Source of the DNA: Bacteroidota bacterium | Lineage (GTDB): Bacteria; Bacteroidota; Bacteroidia; Bacteroidales; UBA7960 | NCBI GenBank assembly: GCA_007693555.1 | Contig: REDJ01000108.1 | Span: forward strand, 1 to 64,000 | Length of the DNA stretch: 64,000 bases | Direction of reading: 5' to 3' | Shown: positions 47,193 to 56,640 of the stretch, in pieces | Layout: each line of letters starts with the position of its first letter | How positions within the stretch are numbered: the stretch's first letter is position 1 | Made by a program: the position numbers and the translations under genes | Notes under the pieces: generated by a model | What the model saw: the letters and a program-made list of their open reading frames with translations, nothing else | Told to the model about the DNA's origin: nothing | Databases searched by the model: none

Positions 47193-49229
47193 ATGGACAA
47201 TTCCGGTAAAAACCAGTTTATCTATACAGTGAAAGACCGCTGCAAGGTCTGTTACACTTGTGTAAGGGAATGTCCTGCCAAAGCCATAAAAATCATCAAT
47301 GGCCAGGCCGAGATCATAACAGAGCGCTGTATAGCCTGCGGTAATTGTGTTAAAGTTTGCAGCCGCGACGCGAAAATGTTCTCCTTTTCTATTGACAGGG
47401 TTAAGAAACTCATTAACGGACCCCACAAAGTAGCTGCAATAATTGCACCTAGTTTGGCAGGAGAGTTTATAGATATATCTGATTCTCAAACCCTTGTAGG
47501 GATGATAAAAGCACTGGGCTTTGATTATGTGAATGAAGTGGCTTTTGGTGCCGAACTTGTGGCTGAAGGATATAAAAAACTCCTGAAAAATGACCAGAAG
47601 CGAACATTTATTTCAACAAGTTGTCCTGCTATTGTCAGTTATGTTGAAAAACATCATCCCCAGATTGTAAATTCCCTTGCGCCCCTTGTTTCTCCAATGA
47701 TAGCTACTGCCAGGGTGCTGCATGAAATGCACGGAAAAGATCTGAAAATTGTTTTCATTGGTCCTTGTATTGCCAAAAAAGGGGAAGCCGCACTTGGGCA
47801 GTTTAAGGATTTGGTTCACGAAGTAATATCTTTTATTGAACTGCGTCGTATGTTTGAAGACAAAAAGATAACCCCTGGTAATATTGAACCCGCAGAGTTT
47901 GATCCCCCTATTGCCGGTAAAGGCTCAGTGTTTCCCATAAGTGGAGGAATGCTCCAAACCGTTGACCTGGAGGAAGACTTCCTGAAAGGTGAAATTGTTG
48001 TTGCTGAAGGGCGCCAGGATATTACAGAGGTTCTTAAAGAATTTGAAGAAGGATACCTGGAAGCAAAACTTTTCGACCTGTTATGCTGTAATGGATGTAT
48101 CAACGGACCAGGAATGAGCAACAGACAGCAATTCTTCCTGAAACGAAAGAATATCAGCAATTTTGCCAAAAGACAAACTGATAAAATGGATCAGAAAGAA
48201 TGGCAAAAGAATATAAAGCGATTTTCAGGCATCAAGCTCGAAAGATATTTTATTGCTGATGATCAGCGTTATCCATCAAATTTTAGTGATGAGGAAATCA
48301 AAAAGGTTAAATTAAAACTGGGTATTAAAAGTCAGGACGATGAGCTCAATTGCACTGCCTGTGGTTATGATTCATGTCATGAACATGCAATTGCCATTCT
48401 GAAGGGAATTGCAGAAACAGAAATGTGCCTGCCCTATACCATTGACAAACTGCATGAATATATTAAAGAACTGGATATTTCGAATAATAAACTGGCATCA
48501 ACCCAGGCTGCACTGAAACAATCAGAAAAACTGGCTTCCATGGGGCAGTTGGCTGCAGGTATAGCTCATGAAGTAAACAACCCACTGGGAGTAGTCATTA
48601 TGTATGCGCACCTACTTCTTGATGAGATAGAGCCCGATTCGCCATATTACAAAGATTTAAAACTTATCGTAGATCAGGCTGATAGGTGCAAGAAAATTGT
48701 TGGCGGATTGCTTAACTTTGCAAGAAAAAGCAAAGTAAATATTGCAGAGGTTGGTACCCGGTCTTTGATAAAAAGCAGCCTGAAAGCAGTTGTAATGCCT
48801 GCCAATATCGACCTCAAAATTGAGGTTAATACCGATAAACAAAAAATTGCCTGTGATCATGACCAAATGGTACAGGTATTTTCTAATCTTGCAAAGAATG
48901 CTGTTGATGCCATGTCTGAGGGGGGCGAGCTCATCATTAAGGTTGATGATGATCCGGTAGACCCCGAAGGAGTTATTTTTACAATTAAAGATACAGGTAC
49001 AGGTATTTCTCCTGAAAATATGGATCGTATGTTTGAGCCTTTTTTTACCACCAAAGATGACGGAAAAGGCACAGGACTGGGATTACCCATAATTTATGGT
49101 ATTGTAAAAATGCACAAAGGAAATATAAAGGTAGAATCCAATAACGATCCAAATAAAGGTAAAACCGGAACCAGTTTCTTTGTTTCCCTGCCCGGAAATA
49201 AAGAAAAAGTAAAAGCTATTGAGGATTGA
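47193..49229 (+). CDS. H-cluster-domain (HydS-like) sensor fused to histidine kinase
   Basis: Ferredoxin 'CKVCYTCVRECP...CIACGNCVKVCS', H-domain 'STSCPAIVSYVEKHHP', 'IGPCIAKKGEA', 'CCNGCINGPGM'; 'CTACGYDSCHEHA'; kinase 'MGQLAAGIAHEVNNPLGV', 'FFTTKDDGKGTGLGLPIIYGIV'. Confidence 0.93.
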   Translation: MDNSGKNQFIYTVKDRCKVCYTCVRECPAKAIKIINGQAEIITERCIACGNCVKVCSRDAKMFSFSIDRVKKLINGPHKVAAIIAPSLAGEFIDISDSQTLVGMIKALGFDYVNEVAFGAELVAEGYKKLLKNDQKRTFISTSCPAIVSYVEKHHPQIVNSLAPLVSPMIATARVLHEMHGKDLKIVFIGPCIAKKGEAALGQFKDLVHEVISFIELRRMFEDKKITPGNIEPAEFDPPIAGKGSVFPISGGMLQTVDLEEDFLKGEIVVAEGRQDITEVLKEFEEGYLEAKLFDLLCCNGCINGPGMSNRQQFFLKRKNISNFAKRQTDKMDQKEWQKNIKRFSGIKLERYFIADDQRYPSNFSDEEIKKVKLKLGIKSQDDELNCTACGYDSCHEHAIAILKGIAETEMCLPYTIDKLHEYIKELDISNNKLASTQAALKQSEKLASMGQLAAGIAHEVNNPLGVVIMYAHLLLDEIEPDSPYYKDLKLIVDQADRCKKIVGGLLNFARKSKVNIAEVGTRSLIKSSLKAVVMPANIDLKIEVNTDKQKIACDHDQMVQVFSNLAKNAVDAMSEGGELIIKVDDDPVDPEGVIFTIKDTGTGISPENMDRMFEPFFTTKDDGKGTGLGLPIIYGIVKMHKGNIKVESNNDPNKGKTGTSFFVSLPGNKEKVKAIED

Positions 49230-49245
49230 TTAAAAAGAATTAGCT

Positions 49246-49644
49246 ATGCTGAAAATTGAGAAAAAGAAAATTCTATTGGTAGATGATGACCCCGATTATC
49301 TCCTGCAACTTAACATTGCACTGCAGGATATGGGATTTGAGGTTGTTGCTGCGGATACCCAACAGGAAGCAGAAAATATTATTGAAAAAATCAAACCCGA
49401 TTTAGCCATACTTGATCTGATGATGGAAAATCAGGATACTGGTTTCATCCTGTGTCATAAAATTAAAAATAAATATCCTGATGTACCTATTATCATTGCT
49501 TCGGCTGTAACTGCTGAAACAGGACTGCTGTTTGACGTAGAATCTGAAGAAGATAAAGAATGGATCAAAGCCGATCTGTTTCTTGATAAAGGTATAAGAA
49601 TGGATCAACTGCATAAGGAAATCAATAAATTGCTTAAAATATAG
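49246..49644 (+). CDS. Single-domain response regulator (REC)
   Basis: 'KILLVDDDPDYLLQL', 'PDLAILDLMMENQDTGF', 'DLFLDKGI'. Confidence 0.9.
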   Translation: MLKIEKKKILLVDDDPDYLLQLNIALQDMGFEVVAADTQQEAENIIEKIKPDLAILDLMMENQDTGFILCHKIKNKYPDVPIIIASAVTAETGLLFDVESEEDKEWIKADLFLDKGIRMDQLHKEINKLLKI

Positions 49645-49647
49645 GCA

Positions 49648-50772
49648 ATGGGAAAATTAAACCTGCTGGTAGTTGATGATGAACCCGGTATAAGAAGTGG
49701 AATAAAACGTATCCTGGAAAGTTTCTCCGTTAGCTACCCTTTCATGGATGAAGATTTTGATTTTGAAGTTCTGGAGGCAGAAACCGGGGAAGAAGCCATT
49801 GAGTTGCTTGACAATTACATGTTTGATATTGTACTGCTCGACAATAAGTTACCGGGTATCCAGGGCATAGATGTGCTTGAGTACATTAAAAAACAAGCTA
49901 TTGATGTAATAGTTGTCATGATTACATCCTATGCATCACTTGACCTTGCAGTAAAAGCCACCAAAAGCGGCGCTTACGACTTTGTTCCAAAACCCTTCAC
50001 ACCAAAGGAACTCAGAAGCTGTCTTGAAAATATTGCCAAGCAGCTTTTTTTGAGAAGAATGACGCAAAAGCTGCAGGTTGAGGGAAAACAAATAAGATTT
50101 CAGTTTTTATCTGTATTGTCACATGAATTAAAATCTCCCATCAATGCAATTGAAGGTTATCTGAGGTTGATGGAGGAAAAAAGAAACGGCGACAAGATTG
50201 ATAATTACATGGAAATGATCCAAAGGTCGTTGGCACGAGTACAGGATATGAGGAACCTTATTCTGGATTTATTGGATTTTACCCGAATAGAATCCGGAAA
50301 AAAACAAAGAAATATCAAACCGGTTGACCTATGTGAAGTTGCATCGCAATCCATTGATTTGATGCAGCCCCTGTGTATTCAAAAAGATATTGATATTCAT
50401 TTGAATTGTAATAAAAAAATTTCTTTACAGGCAGATAAACAAGAGCTGGAAATCATCTTCAATAACCTGTTGTCAAATGCTGTAAAATACAATAAACAAA
50501 GTGGAAGAATTGATGTGGGACTTTTTCAGGAAAAGGGAGAAATTAAACTTAGCGTAAGTGATACAGGCATTGGAATGGAAAAGAAAGACTTAGAAAAGCT
50601 TTTTGAAGATTTTGTCAGAATTAAAAGTGAGCAAACAAAACATATAAGTGGTACGGGGTTAGGTTTATCGCTCGTAAAAAAAATAGCAGATTTGTACGAT
50701 GCCAAAATTGAAGTTGAGAGCATACCCGATGAGGGGAGTACTTTTACTATTAGGTTTCCTTTTTCCGAATAG
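49648..50772 (+). CDS. REC-histidine kinase hybrid
   Basis: 'LLVVDDEPGIRSGIKRIL...DIVLLDNKLPGIQGIDV'; HisKA 'FLSVLSHELKSPINAIEGYLRLM'; 'SGTGLGLSLVKKI'. Confidence 0.93.
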   Translation: MGKLNLLVVDDEPGIRSGIKRILESFSVSYPFMDEDFDFEVLEAETGEEAIELLDNYMFDIVLLDNKLPGIQGIDVLEYIKKQAIDVIVVMITSYASLDLAVKATKSGAYDFVPKPFTPKELRSCLENIAKQLFLRRMTQKLQVEGKQIRFQFLSVLSHELKSPINAIEGYLRLMEEKRNGDKIDNYMEMIQRSLARVQDMRNLILDLLDFTRIESGKKQRNIKPVDLCEVASQSIDLMQPLCIQKDIDIHLNCNKKISLQADKQELEIIFNNLLSNAVKYNKQSGRIDVGLFQEKGEIKLSVSDTGIGMEKKDLEKLFEDFVRIKSEQTKHISGTGLGLSLVKKIADLYDAKIEVESIPDEGSTFTIRFPFSE

Positions 50773-50891
50773 ATTAAAGTCATTGAAATATAACATGTTT
50801 GAACACATTATTTAAAAATTTAGTTTAATATTATAAAGCTAATGATTTCTGCTTTTGCGGAAGTAAACAACTTGAAATAAAAAAACTTAAA

Positions 50892-51542
50892 ATGAACCCA
50901 AAAAAAAGCAGGGAGCTACCCGGCAAAACCATTGAGCGCCTGAGCCAGTACAGAAGAATTTTATTTAACAGCATCAATCAGGGTAAAACCAATATATATT
51001 CGCATGAACTTGCGAATATGATGAATCTTACACCTGTGCAGGTAAGACGAGACCTTATGCTTATAGGATACTCAGGAAGCCAGAGCAAAGGATATGTAAT
51101 AAAAGATCTGGTAAATCTTATTGGGAAAATAATTGACAGTGAACAACCGCAGAAGGTTGCAATTGTGGGAATGGGTAATCTTGGCAGAGCCATAACCAGC
51201 TATTTCACCGGGAAAAGAGAGCGACTGAGTATTGTGGCAGCATTTGATAATGATGTTCAGAAAGCAAACCGTATCATTTCGGGTGTACCCTGTCATCATA
51301 TAAATCAAATTGAAGAAATATTGCCTAAAGAAAATATTAAAATAGCCATACTTACTGTTTCTCCCGAAGCAACCTATGATGTTGCAAAAATGCTCATGAA
51401 TGCAGGTATAAAAGGTATTTTAAACTATACTTCAGTGCCTCTTACCGTACCGGAAGGAATATTTCTTGAAGAATACGATATAGTAACTTCGCTTGAAAAG
51501 CTGGCTTTTTTTGTGAAAAATGACACAGAGAATAAAGAATAA
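50892..51542 (+). CDS. rex: Redox-sensing transcriptional repressor Rex
   Basis: 'LPGKTIERLSQYRRIL', 'LTPVQVRRDLMLIGYSGSQSKGYVI', Rossmann 'VAIVGMGNLGRAITSYF', 'GIKGILNYTSVPLTVPEGIFLEEYDIVTSLEKLAFFV'. Confidence 0.95.
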   Translation: MNPKKSRELPGKTIERLSQYRRILFNSINQGKTNIYSHELANMMNLTPVQVRRDLMLIGYSGSQSKGYVIKDLVNLIGKIIDSEQPQKVAIVGMGNLGRAITSYFTGKRERLSIVAAFDNDVQKANRIISGVPCHHINQIEEILPKENIKIAILTVSPEATYDVAKMLMNAGIKGILNYTSVPLTVPEGIFLEEYDIVTSLEKLAFFVKNDTENKE

Positions 51543-51566
51543 AAACAGAATTAAAATTTTTAAAAG

Positions 51567-52487
51567 ATGAAGGTTTTTTGCAGTACCCAGGAAGCAGAAG
51601 AAAAAATTGGTAATACCGTTGTAACGACAGGCTCCTTTGATGGGGTGCATGTGGGTCATAAGGTGATTATTGAAAGATTAAAACAGATTGCCGGGGAAAT
51701 GAATGCTGAGTCAACACTTGTGACCTTTCATCCTCACCCGAGAAAAGTTTTGTATCCTGAGCAAAAGGATCTAAAGCTTATCAATTCACAGGAAGAAAAA
51801 ATAAAACTGCTTTCCAAAACCGGATTGGATAACCTGGTAATACTTCCTTTCTCAAAGGAATTCTCCAAAACCAGTTCGCACGATTTTATTACAAACATTT
51901 TACTTGAACAGTTGCATGCCAAAGTAATCATTGTTGGGCAGAACCATCATTTCGGTCATAACCGGTCGGGCGATTATTCTTATTTATACAAACTGAGCCA
52001 GGAAAAGGGATTTCGGGTTGAAGATATTCCTCTTCAGGATATTGAGAATGAAACGGTAAGCTCAACCAAAATACGTAAAGCGCTGAAAGAAGGTAATATA
52101 ATGAGGGCCAATGCCTACCTTGATCATCAATATATTATCCGGGGAAGGTTTTCTGTTGCTCCGAAACTAAATGGTATCAAAGAGGACAAATATTTCCGGA
52201 TTTCTATAGGCGAAGAAGAGAAACTCATACCACCTCCAGGGGTGTATGCAACAAGCACGGTTTGCAGTGATGAATTTCTGAAATCAATGACTATTATACA
52301 TGAAAATGCTTCAGGACAAACTTTTGTTGATACTACACTTTTGTATGATAATGTATTGCTGGATGGTGTGAGGGTTACGCTCTATTTTTACAAGAAAATC
52401 AAAGGACAGGAAATATTGGATGACGGAAAGCTGATAAGTGAAGAAATTGAGGAAGCAAAAGAAGATGTAGATGAGTTGATTTATTAA
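51567..52487 (+). CDS. RibF-like FAD synthetase family protein with divergent C-terminal domain
   Basis: 'VTTGSFDGVHVGHKVIIERLK', 'HPRKVLYP', 'VGQNHHFGHNRSGD', 'SSTKIRKALKEGNI'; C-terminal domain retains 'PPPGVYA' only. Confidence 0.87.
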   Translation: MKVFCSTQEAEEKIGNTVVTTGSFDGVHVGHKVIIERLKQIAGEMNAESTLVTFHPHPRKVLYPEQKDLKLINSQEEKIKLLSKTGLDNLVILPFSKEFSKTSSHDFITNILLEQLHAKVIIVGQNHHFGHNRSGDYSYLYKLSQEKGFRVEDIPLQDIENETVSSTKIRKALKEGNIMRANAYLDHQYIIRGRFSVAPKLNGIKEDKYFRISIGEEEKLIPPPGVYATSTVCSDEFLKSMTIIHENASGQTFVDTTLLYDNVLLDGVRVTLYFYKKIKGQEILDDGKLISEEIEEAKEDVDELIY

Positions 52488-52503
52488 AAAGGGATTTACA
52501 ATT

Positions 52504-53295
52504 ATGACCGGTAACAATTCCATGAAGGTTATTTTTCTTGGCACTGGCACCTCCACAGGTGTCCCGGTTGTGGCATGTGATTGTGAAGTCTGCAAAAGTT
52601 ACGACAAACGCGATCACAGATTGCGCACTTCGGTCATGGTAAAAATAAATGATCATAATTTTATAATTGACTGCGGCCCCGATTTCCGCTATCAGATGAT
52701 TAGGGAAAAGGTGGAAGATATTTCAGCTATTATTTTTACGCATGGTCATCGTGATCATATTGCAGGCCTCGACGATGTCAGGGCTTTTAATTATGTACTC
52801 AATAAAACTGTTGACGTTTATGCCAGTGAAGATGTTATGAATTCTATCAGAAGAGAATTTCCATATATTTTCACAGAGAAGAGATTCTTTGGTGCACCCC
52901 AGCTTGAATTTCATATCATCGATAATCAAAAATTCAGCATCAATAATATTGAAGTAACTCCAATTGAAGTGCTTCACCATAAACTAAAGGTTTTTGGCTT
53001 CAGAATAGGAGACTTTTCTTATGTAACCGACGCCAGTTTTATTTCGGATGAAGAAAAGCAAAAGCTTAAAAACTCTGATATTCTTGTAATAAATGCTTTA
53101 CGTAAATCAAAACATATTTCTCACTTTTCACTGGATGAAGCAATTGATGTGATTAACGAAGTAAAACCTCGTAAGGCTTATATTACACATTTAAGCCATT
53201 TTATAGGATTACATAAAAAAATTGAGCAAAACCTGCCTGAAAATATTTTTCTCGCATATGACGGTTTAACAGTTGAAATTAATCACAGTATGTAA
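52504..53295 (+). CDS. MBL-fold metallohydrolase (PhnP/RNase Z-like)
   Basis: 'FLGTGTSTGVPVVACDCEVCKSYDKRDHRLRTSVMV', 'FTHGHRDHIAGLDDVRAFN', 'AYITHLSHFIG'. Confidence 0.92.
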   Translation: MTGNNSMKVIFLGTGTSTGVPVVACDCEVCKSYDKRDHRLRTSVMVKINDHNFIIDCGPDFRYQMIREKVEDISAIIFTHGHRDHIAGLDDVRAFNYVLNKTVDVYASEDVMNSIRREFPYIFTEKRFFGAPQLEFHIIDNQKFSINNIEVTPIEVLHHKLKVFGFRIGDFSYVTDASFISDEEKQKLKNSDILVINALRKSKHISHFSLDEAIDVINEVKPRKAYITHLSHFIGLHKKIEQNLPENIFLAYDGLTVEINHSM

Positions 53296-53443
53296 AATTT
53301 CGGTGAAAAGTTATTTTTCATATTTTAATTCACTCAATATTTAGCTGTAAACTTCACAAAACTGTACTATTTAATTCTCAAGCATGCGATAAGTCTTTAA
53401 ATTTCCGTATTTTTGTACTTGAAATACCGAAATATCACAACCC

Positions 53444-54871
53444 ATGATATACCACCCTGAAATATACAGTATTAAGGATCAAAGGATGAAACCATTTATT
53501 GATCCTGACGAGATATGGAACTTGATAAATCACTCAAAAGGCGACAAAAAAAGGGTAAGAGAAATTATTCAGGCTTCATTGGACAAAAAGAGGCTTTCTC
53601 TGGAGGAAACAGCTATACTTATCAATGCAGAAAATCCCGATTTAATTGAGGAAATAAAAGAGGGTGCCAGAACACTCAAGGAAAAAGTGTATGGTGAACG
53701 CATTGTACTTTTTGCCCCTTTGTATGTAGGTGATCTGTGTACCAACAATTGCCAATACTGTGGGTTCAGGTCGGAGAACAAGGAAATGAAGCGTATTACA
53801 CTCAGCAGAGACGAATTGATCACTGAAACCATGGCATTGATAGATCAGGGCCATAAGAGATTAATCCTTGTATACGGTGAGCATCCCAAATATTCTGCTG
53901 AATTTATCGCAGATACTGTAAAGATTGTATACGGAGTAAAACATAATAATGGAGAAATTCGTCGTGTCAATATAAATGCTGCACCTTTTGATATACAGGG
54001 GTTTCGTACAATAAAGGACTCCGGGATCGGTACTTTCCAGATTTTCCAGGAAACTTATCATGAACCCACATATGCCAAAGTACACCTTGGAGGTGTAAAA
54101 AGAAATTACGATTGGCGTTTGACTGCGCTGGATCGCGCACAGGAAGCAGGCATTGATGATGTGGGAATAGGTGCACTTTTCGGATTATACGATTGGCGTT
54201 TTGAAGTTCTGGGACTTGTTCGCCATGTTAACCATTTTGAAGCAGTTTACAAGGTTGGGCCTCACACCATAAGCTTTCCCAGGGTTCAGAATGCATTGAA
54301 ACTAAATATAAGCAAAGATTATTTGGTTAAGGACGATGAGTTTGTCCGTTTGGTTTCAATACTTCGTCTTGCTGTACCCTATACCGGAATGATTTTGACT
54401 GCCCGTGAACCCAGACACATACGCGATCAGGTATTGCGATTCGGAGTATCACAAATTGACGGGGGCACAAACCTTGAGCTTGGTGGCTACTCAAAAGCCA
54501 AAAAAGATACCCAGGATCTTACCATGGAACAGTTTCAGATTAATGACAATCGTTCGCTCAATGAGATAATGGATGAATTAATAAAAACAGGTTATATCCC
54601 TTCATTTTGTACAGCCTGTTACAGGCTTGGAAGAACAGGTGAGCATTTTATGGAATTTTCTGTTCCGGGTTTTATCAAAAGATTTTGTTCACCTAATGCA
54701 TTGCTTACCCTGGCCGAGTACCTTGAAGATTATGCTCCACAGGATACAAAAGAAAAAGGGTATAAGCTTATTGATAAAAAAATATCAGAACTATCTGAAA
54801 ATCAAAATGTTGAAAGACTCAGGGAAAAGGTTAAAATGGTTAAAGACGGCAAACGTGATTTATATTTTTAA
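53444..54871 (+). CDS. hydG: [FeFe]-hydrogenase H-cluster radical SAM maturase HydG
   Basis: Radical SAM CxxxCxxC 'CTNNCQYCG'; C-terminal CX2CX22C 'CTACYRLGRTGEHFMEFSVPGFIKRFC' (counted 22). Confidence 0.96.
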   Translation: MIYHPEIYSIKDQRMKPFIDPDEIWNLINHSKGDKKRVREIIQASLDKKRLSLEETAILINAENPDLIEEIKEGARTLKEKVYGERIVLFAPLYVGDLCTNNCQYCGFRSENKEMKRITLSRDELITETMALIDQGHKRLILVYGEHPKYSAEFIADTVKIVYGVKHNNGEIRRVNINAAPFDIQGFRTIKDSGIGTFQIFQETYHEPTYAKVHLGGVKRNYDWRLTALDRAQEAGIDDVGIGALFGLYDWRFEVLGLVRHVNHFEAVYKVGPHTISFPRVQNALKLNISKDYLVKDDEFVRLVSILRLAVPYTGMILTAREPRHIRDQVLRFGVSQIDGGTNLELGGYSKAKKDTQDLTMEQFQINDNRSLNEIMDELIKTGYIPSFCTACYRLGRTGEHFMEFSVPGFIKRFCSPNALLTLAEYLEDYAPQDTKEKGYKLIDKKISELSENQNVERLREKVKMVKDGKRDLYF

Positions 54872-54904
54872 AGAATTCGGTTATTCATCTTAAAACGAAC
54901 AGAT

Positions 54905-55180
54905 ATGCATCAGTCAAGAATAATGGGAATCATGGTCTACGACCGTATCAAGGAAGCCGGAAAGACCCAGGAGGTGTTATCAAAATATAGCCAGATTATT
55001 CTTACAAGGCTGGGTTTTCATGAATTATCCAGAGATGTTTGCAGCAGAGTAGGAACCATTCTTCTGGTATTGCAGGGCAAACCTGAAGTCTGGGATAAGT
55101 TGCAGGCTGAACTTGAAGAAATAGGCGGTGTTGAGGTTCAGATTATGAAATTCAGAAATCTGGTAGATGCTGCCGGTTAA
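54905..55180 (+). CDS. TM1266-like iron-only hydrogenase system putative regulator
   Basis: Small ACT/ferredoxin-like fold 'RIMGIMVYDRIKEAGKTQEVLSKYSQIILTRLGFHEL...GTILLVLQG', adjacent to hydG. Confidence 0.82.
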   Translation: MHQSRIMGIMVYDRIKEAGKTQEVLSKYSQIILTRLGFHELSRDVCSRVGTILLVLQGKPEVWDKLQAELEEIGGVEVQIMKFRNLVDAAG

Positions 55181-55212
55181 ATTAATCATTCAGAATTAAA
55201 TTTATAGATATC

Positions 55213-55464
55213 ATGGATCAACTTGTCATTTTAGGGTTAATGGTAAAAGAAAAGGAAAAGCATGCTGCACGACTACAGCGGATATTTACCAAATACGGAT
55301 GCAGTATAAAAACCCGGTTGGGTTTAAATGAACTCGATATTCCCGAAGCAGGTGAGGCGGGTTTAATCATCCTTGAATTGATGGGTGATATTGAAGAGTG
55401 CGGCAGACTGGAAAACGAACTGCATTCCATTGATGGTATTACCGTTCGTAAAATGACATTTTGA
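55213..55464 (+). CDS. Second TM1266-like small protein (tandem paralogue)
   Basis: 'LVILGLMVKEKEKHAARLQRIFTKYGCSIKTRLGLNEL...GLIILELMGD', parallel to upstream ORF. Confidence 0.8.
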   Translation: MDQLVILGLMVKEKEKHAARLQRIFTKYGCSIKTRLGLNELDIPEAGEAGLIILELMGDIEECGRLENELHSIDGITVRKMTF

Positions 55465-55526
55465 TTTCAAATCAACAAATATAAAAACCACAAACTACCT
55501 CGATTTTATTCCTCAAAGCAAAAGCA

Positions 55527-55937
55527 ATGGCAAAAATTGTTCATCTTTCCGAAGCCGCATCTCTGGCCATACATGCAATGGTGTTGATAGCAAAATCTGA
55601 TACCCATATTAATGTAAATATTCTTGCACAGGAAATGGGCGCTTCACGTAACCACCTGGCCAAGGTTTTACAACAACTGGTGAAACATAATTTCCTGAAA
55701 TCGGTGCGTGGCCCCAGCGGTGGATTTGTTCTGAACATTGAACCATCTGAAATTACTATTCTTGATATTTATCAGGCCATTGAAGGAAAAATTGAAACTC
55801 CTAACTGTCCGCTTGACAGACAGATTTGTCCTTTTGAAAAATGCCTTATGGGCGGAATGGTAAGCAAAGTTACCAATCAATTTAAGGAGTATTTTGAAGA
55901 GCAAACCCTGGAAAGGTTTATTAAAGAGCCTTATTGA
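55527..55937 (+). CDS. Rrf2 family transcriptional regulator
   Basis: 'AIHAMVLIAKSDTHINVNILAQEMGASRNHLAKVLQQLVKHNFLKSVRGPSGGFVL', Cys cluster 'NCPLDRQICPFEKC'. Confidence 0.94.
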   Translation: MAKIVHLSEAASLAIHAMVLIAKSDTHINVNILAQEMGASRNHLAKVLQQLVKHNFLKSVRGPSGGFVLNIEPSEITILDIYQAIEGKIETPNCPLDRQICPFEKCLMGGMVSKVTNQFKEYFEEQTLERFIKEPY

Positions 55938-56094
55938 ATTTCCTTTATTTTTTTTGATTAATCTTTTCAGGTAAAGTATCGATATCGGATTGATATTACT
56001 TTTTGGAAAAATTTTACCTTCCTTTTTAAACCTTTCATGATAATATTCATCAAAGTAACAAATTCTGAATATTAACTTTAAAATTTTAATGATC

Positions 56095-56583
56095 ATGAAA
56101 GCAAATAATCTTTTAATTGTTACGCTGGTATTATTTTTCGCATTAAATGTGGATGTTTTTGCCCAAAGAGGACAACGCGGTTATCAGGAAAGAGCAGGCG
56201 AATGTTTAAACATTCCTGAACTTAAAGAAGAACAGAAAACAAAAATCCAGGCTATTCGTACACAACGCATTAGTCAAACAACAACACATCGCGCTCAAAT
56301 GGATGAACTTAGAGCAAAGTTAAGAACTTTGAGGCTTGCGGAAAATCCTGATATGACACAAATAGAAAGTGTTATTGATCAAATGGCTTCTCTCAGGGCT
56401 GAACATATGAAAGCCAATACTGCTCACCACCAGCAAATAAGAGAAATTCTGACTCCAGAACAAAGGGTTGTATTTGACAGTCGTACTGCTAATCGCCCAC
56501 GTTTTGAAAACAGAAATATAAGGAGAGGAGATGGTGGCCAGGGTCGCTATCAGGATATGGCACCACGAGGCAGAAGAAGATAA
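56095..56583 (+). CDS. Spy/CpxP-like periplasmic protein (ATG at 56089 or 56095)
   Basis: Signal peptide; 'LNIPELKEEQKTKIQAIRTQRISQTTTHRAQMDELRAKL...IREILTPEQRVVFDS'. Confidence 0.75.
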   Translation: MKANNLLIVTLVLFFALNVDVFAQRGQRGYQERAGECLNIPELKEEQKTKIQAIRTQRISQTTTHRAQMDELRAKLRTLRLAENPDMTQIESVIDQMASLRAEHMKANTAHHQQIREILTPEQRVVFDSRTANRPRFENRNIRRGDGGQGRYQDMAPRGRRR

Positions 56584-56613
56584 AATTAGAATGGCTACTT
56601 AGTCCTTTTTGTG

Positions 56614-56640
56614 AAAAAGCCCGCATTGCCGGGCTTTTTT
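56614..56640 (+). terminator. Hairpin terminator
   Basis: AAAAAGCCCG-cattgc-CGGGCTTTTTT after the stop at 56583. Confidence 0.85.

Noticed and set aside
53444-54871. Complete hydE/hydF/hydG maturation set in the window
   Set aside because: Only hydG is present; no ORF here matches HydE or HydF, so those must be elsewhere if the system is matured.
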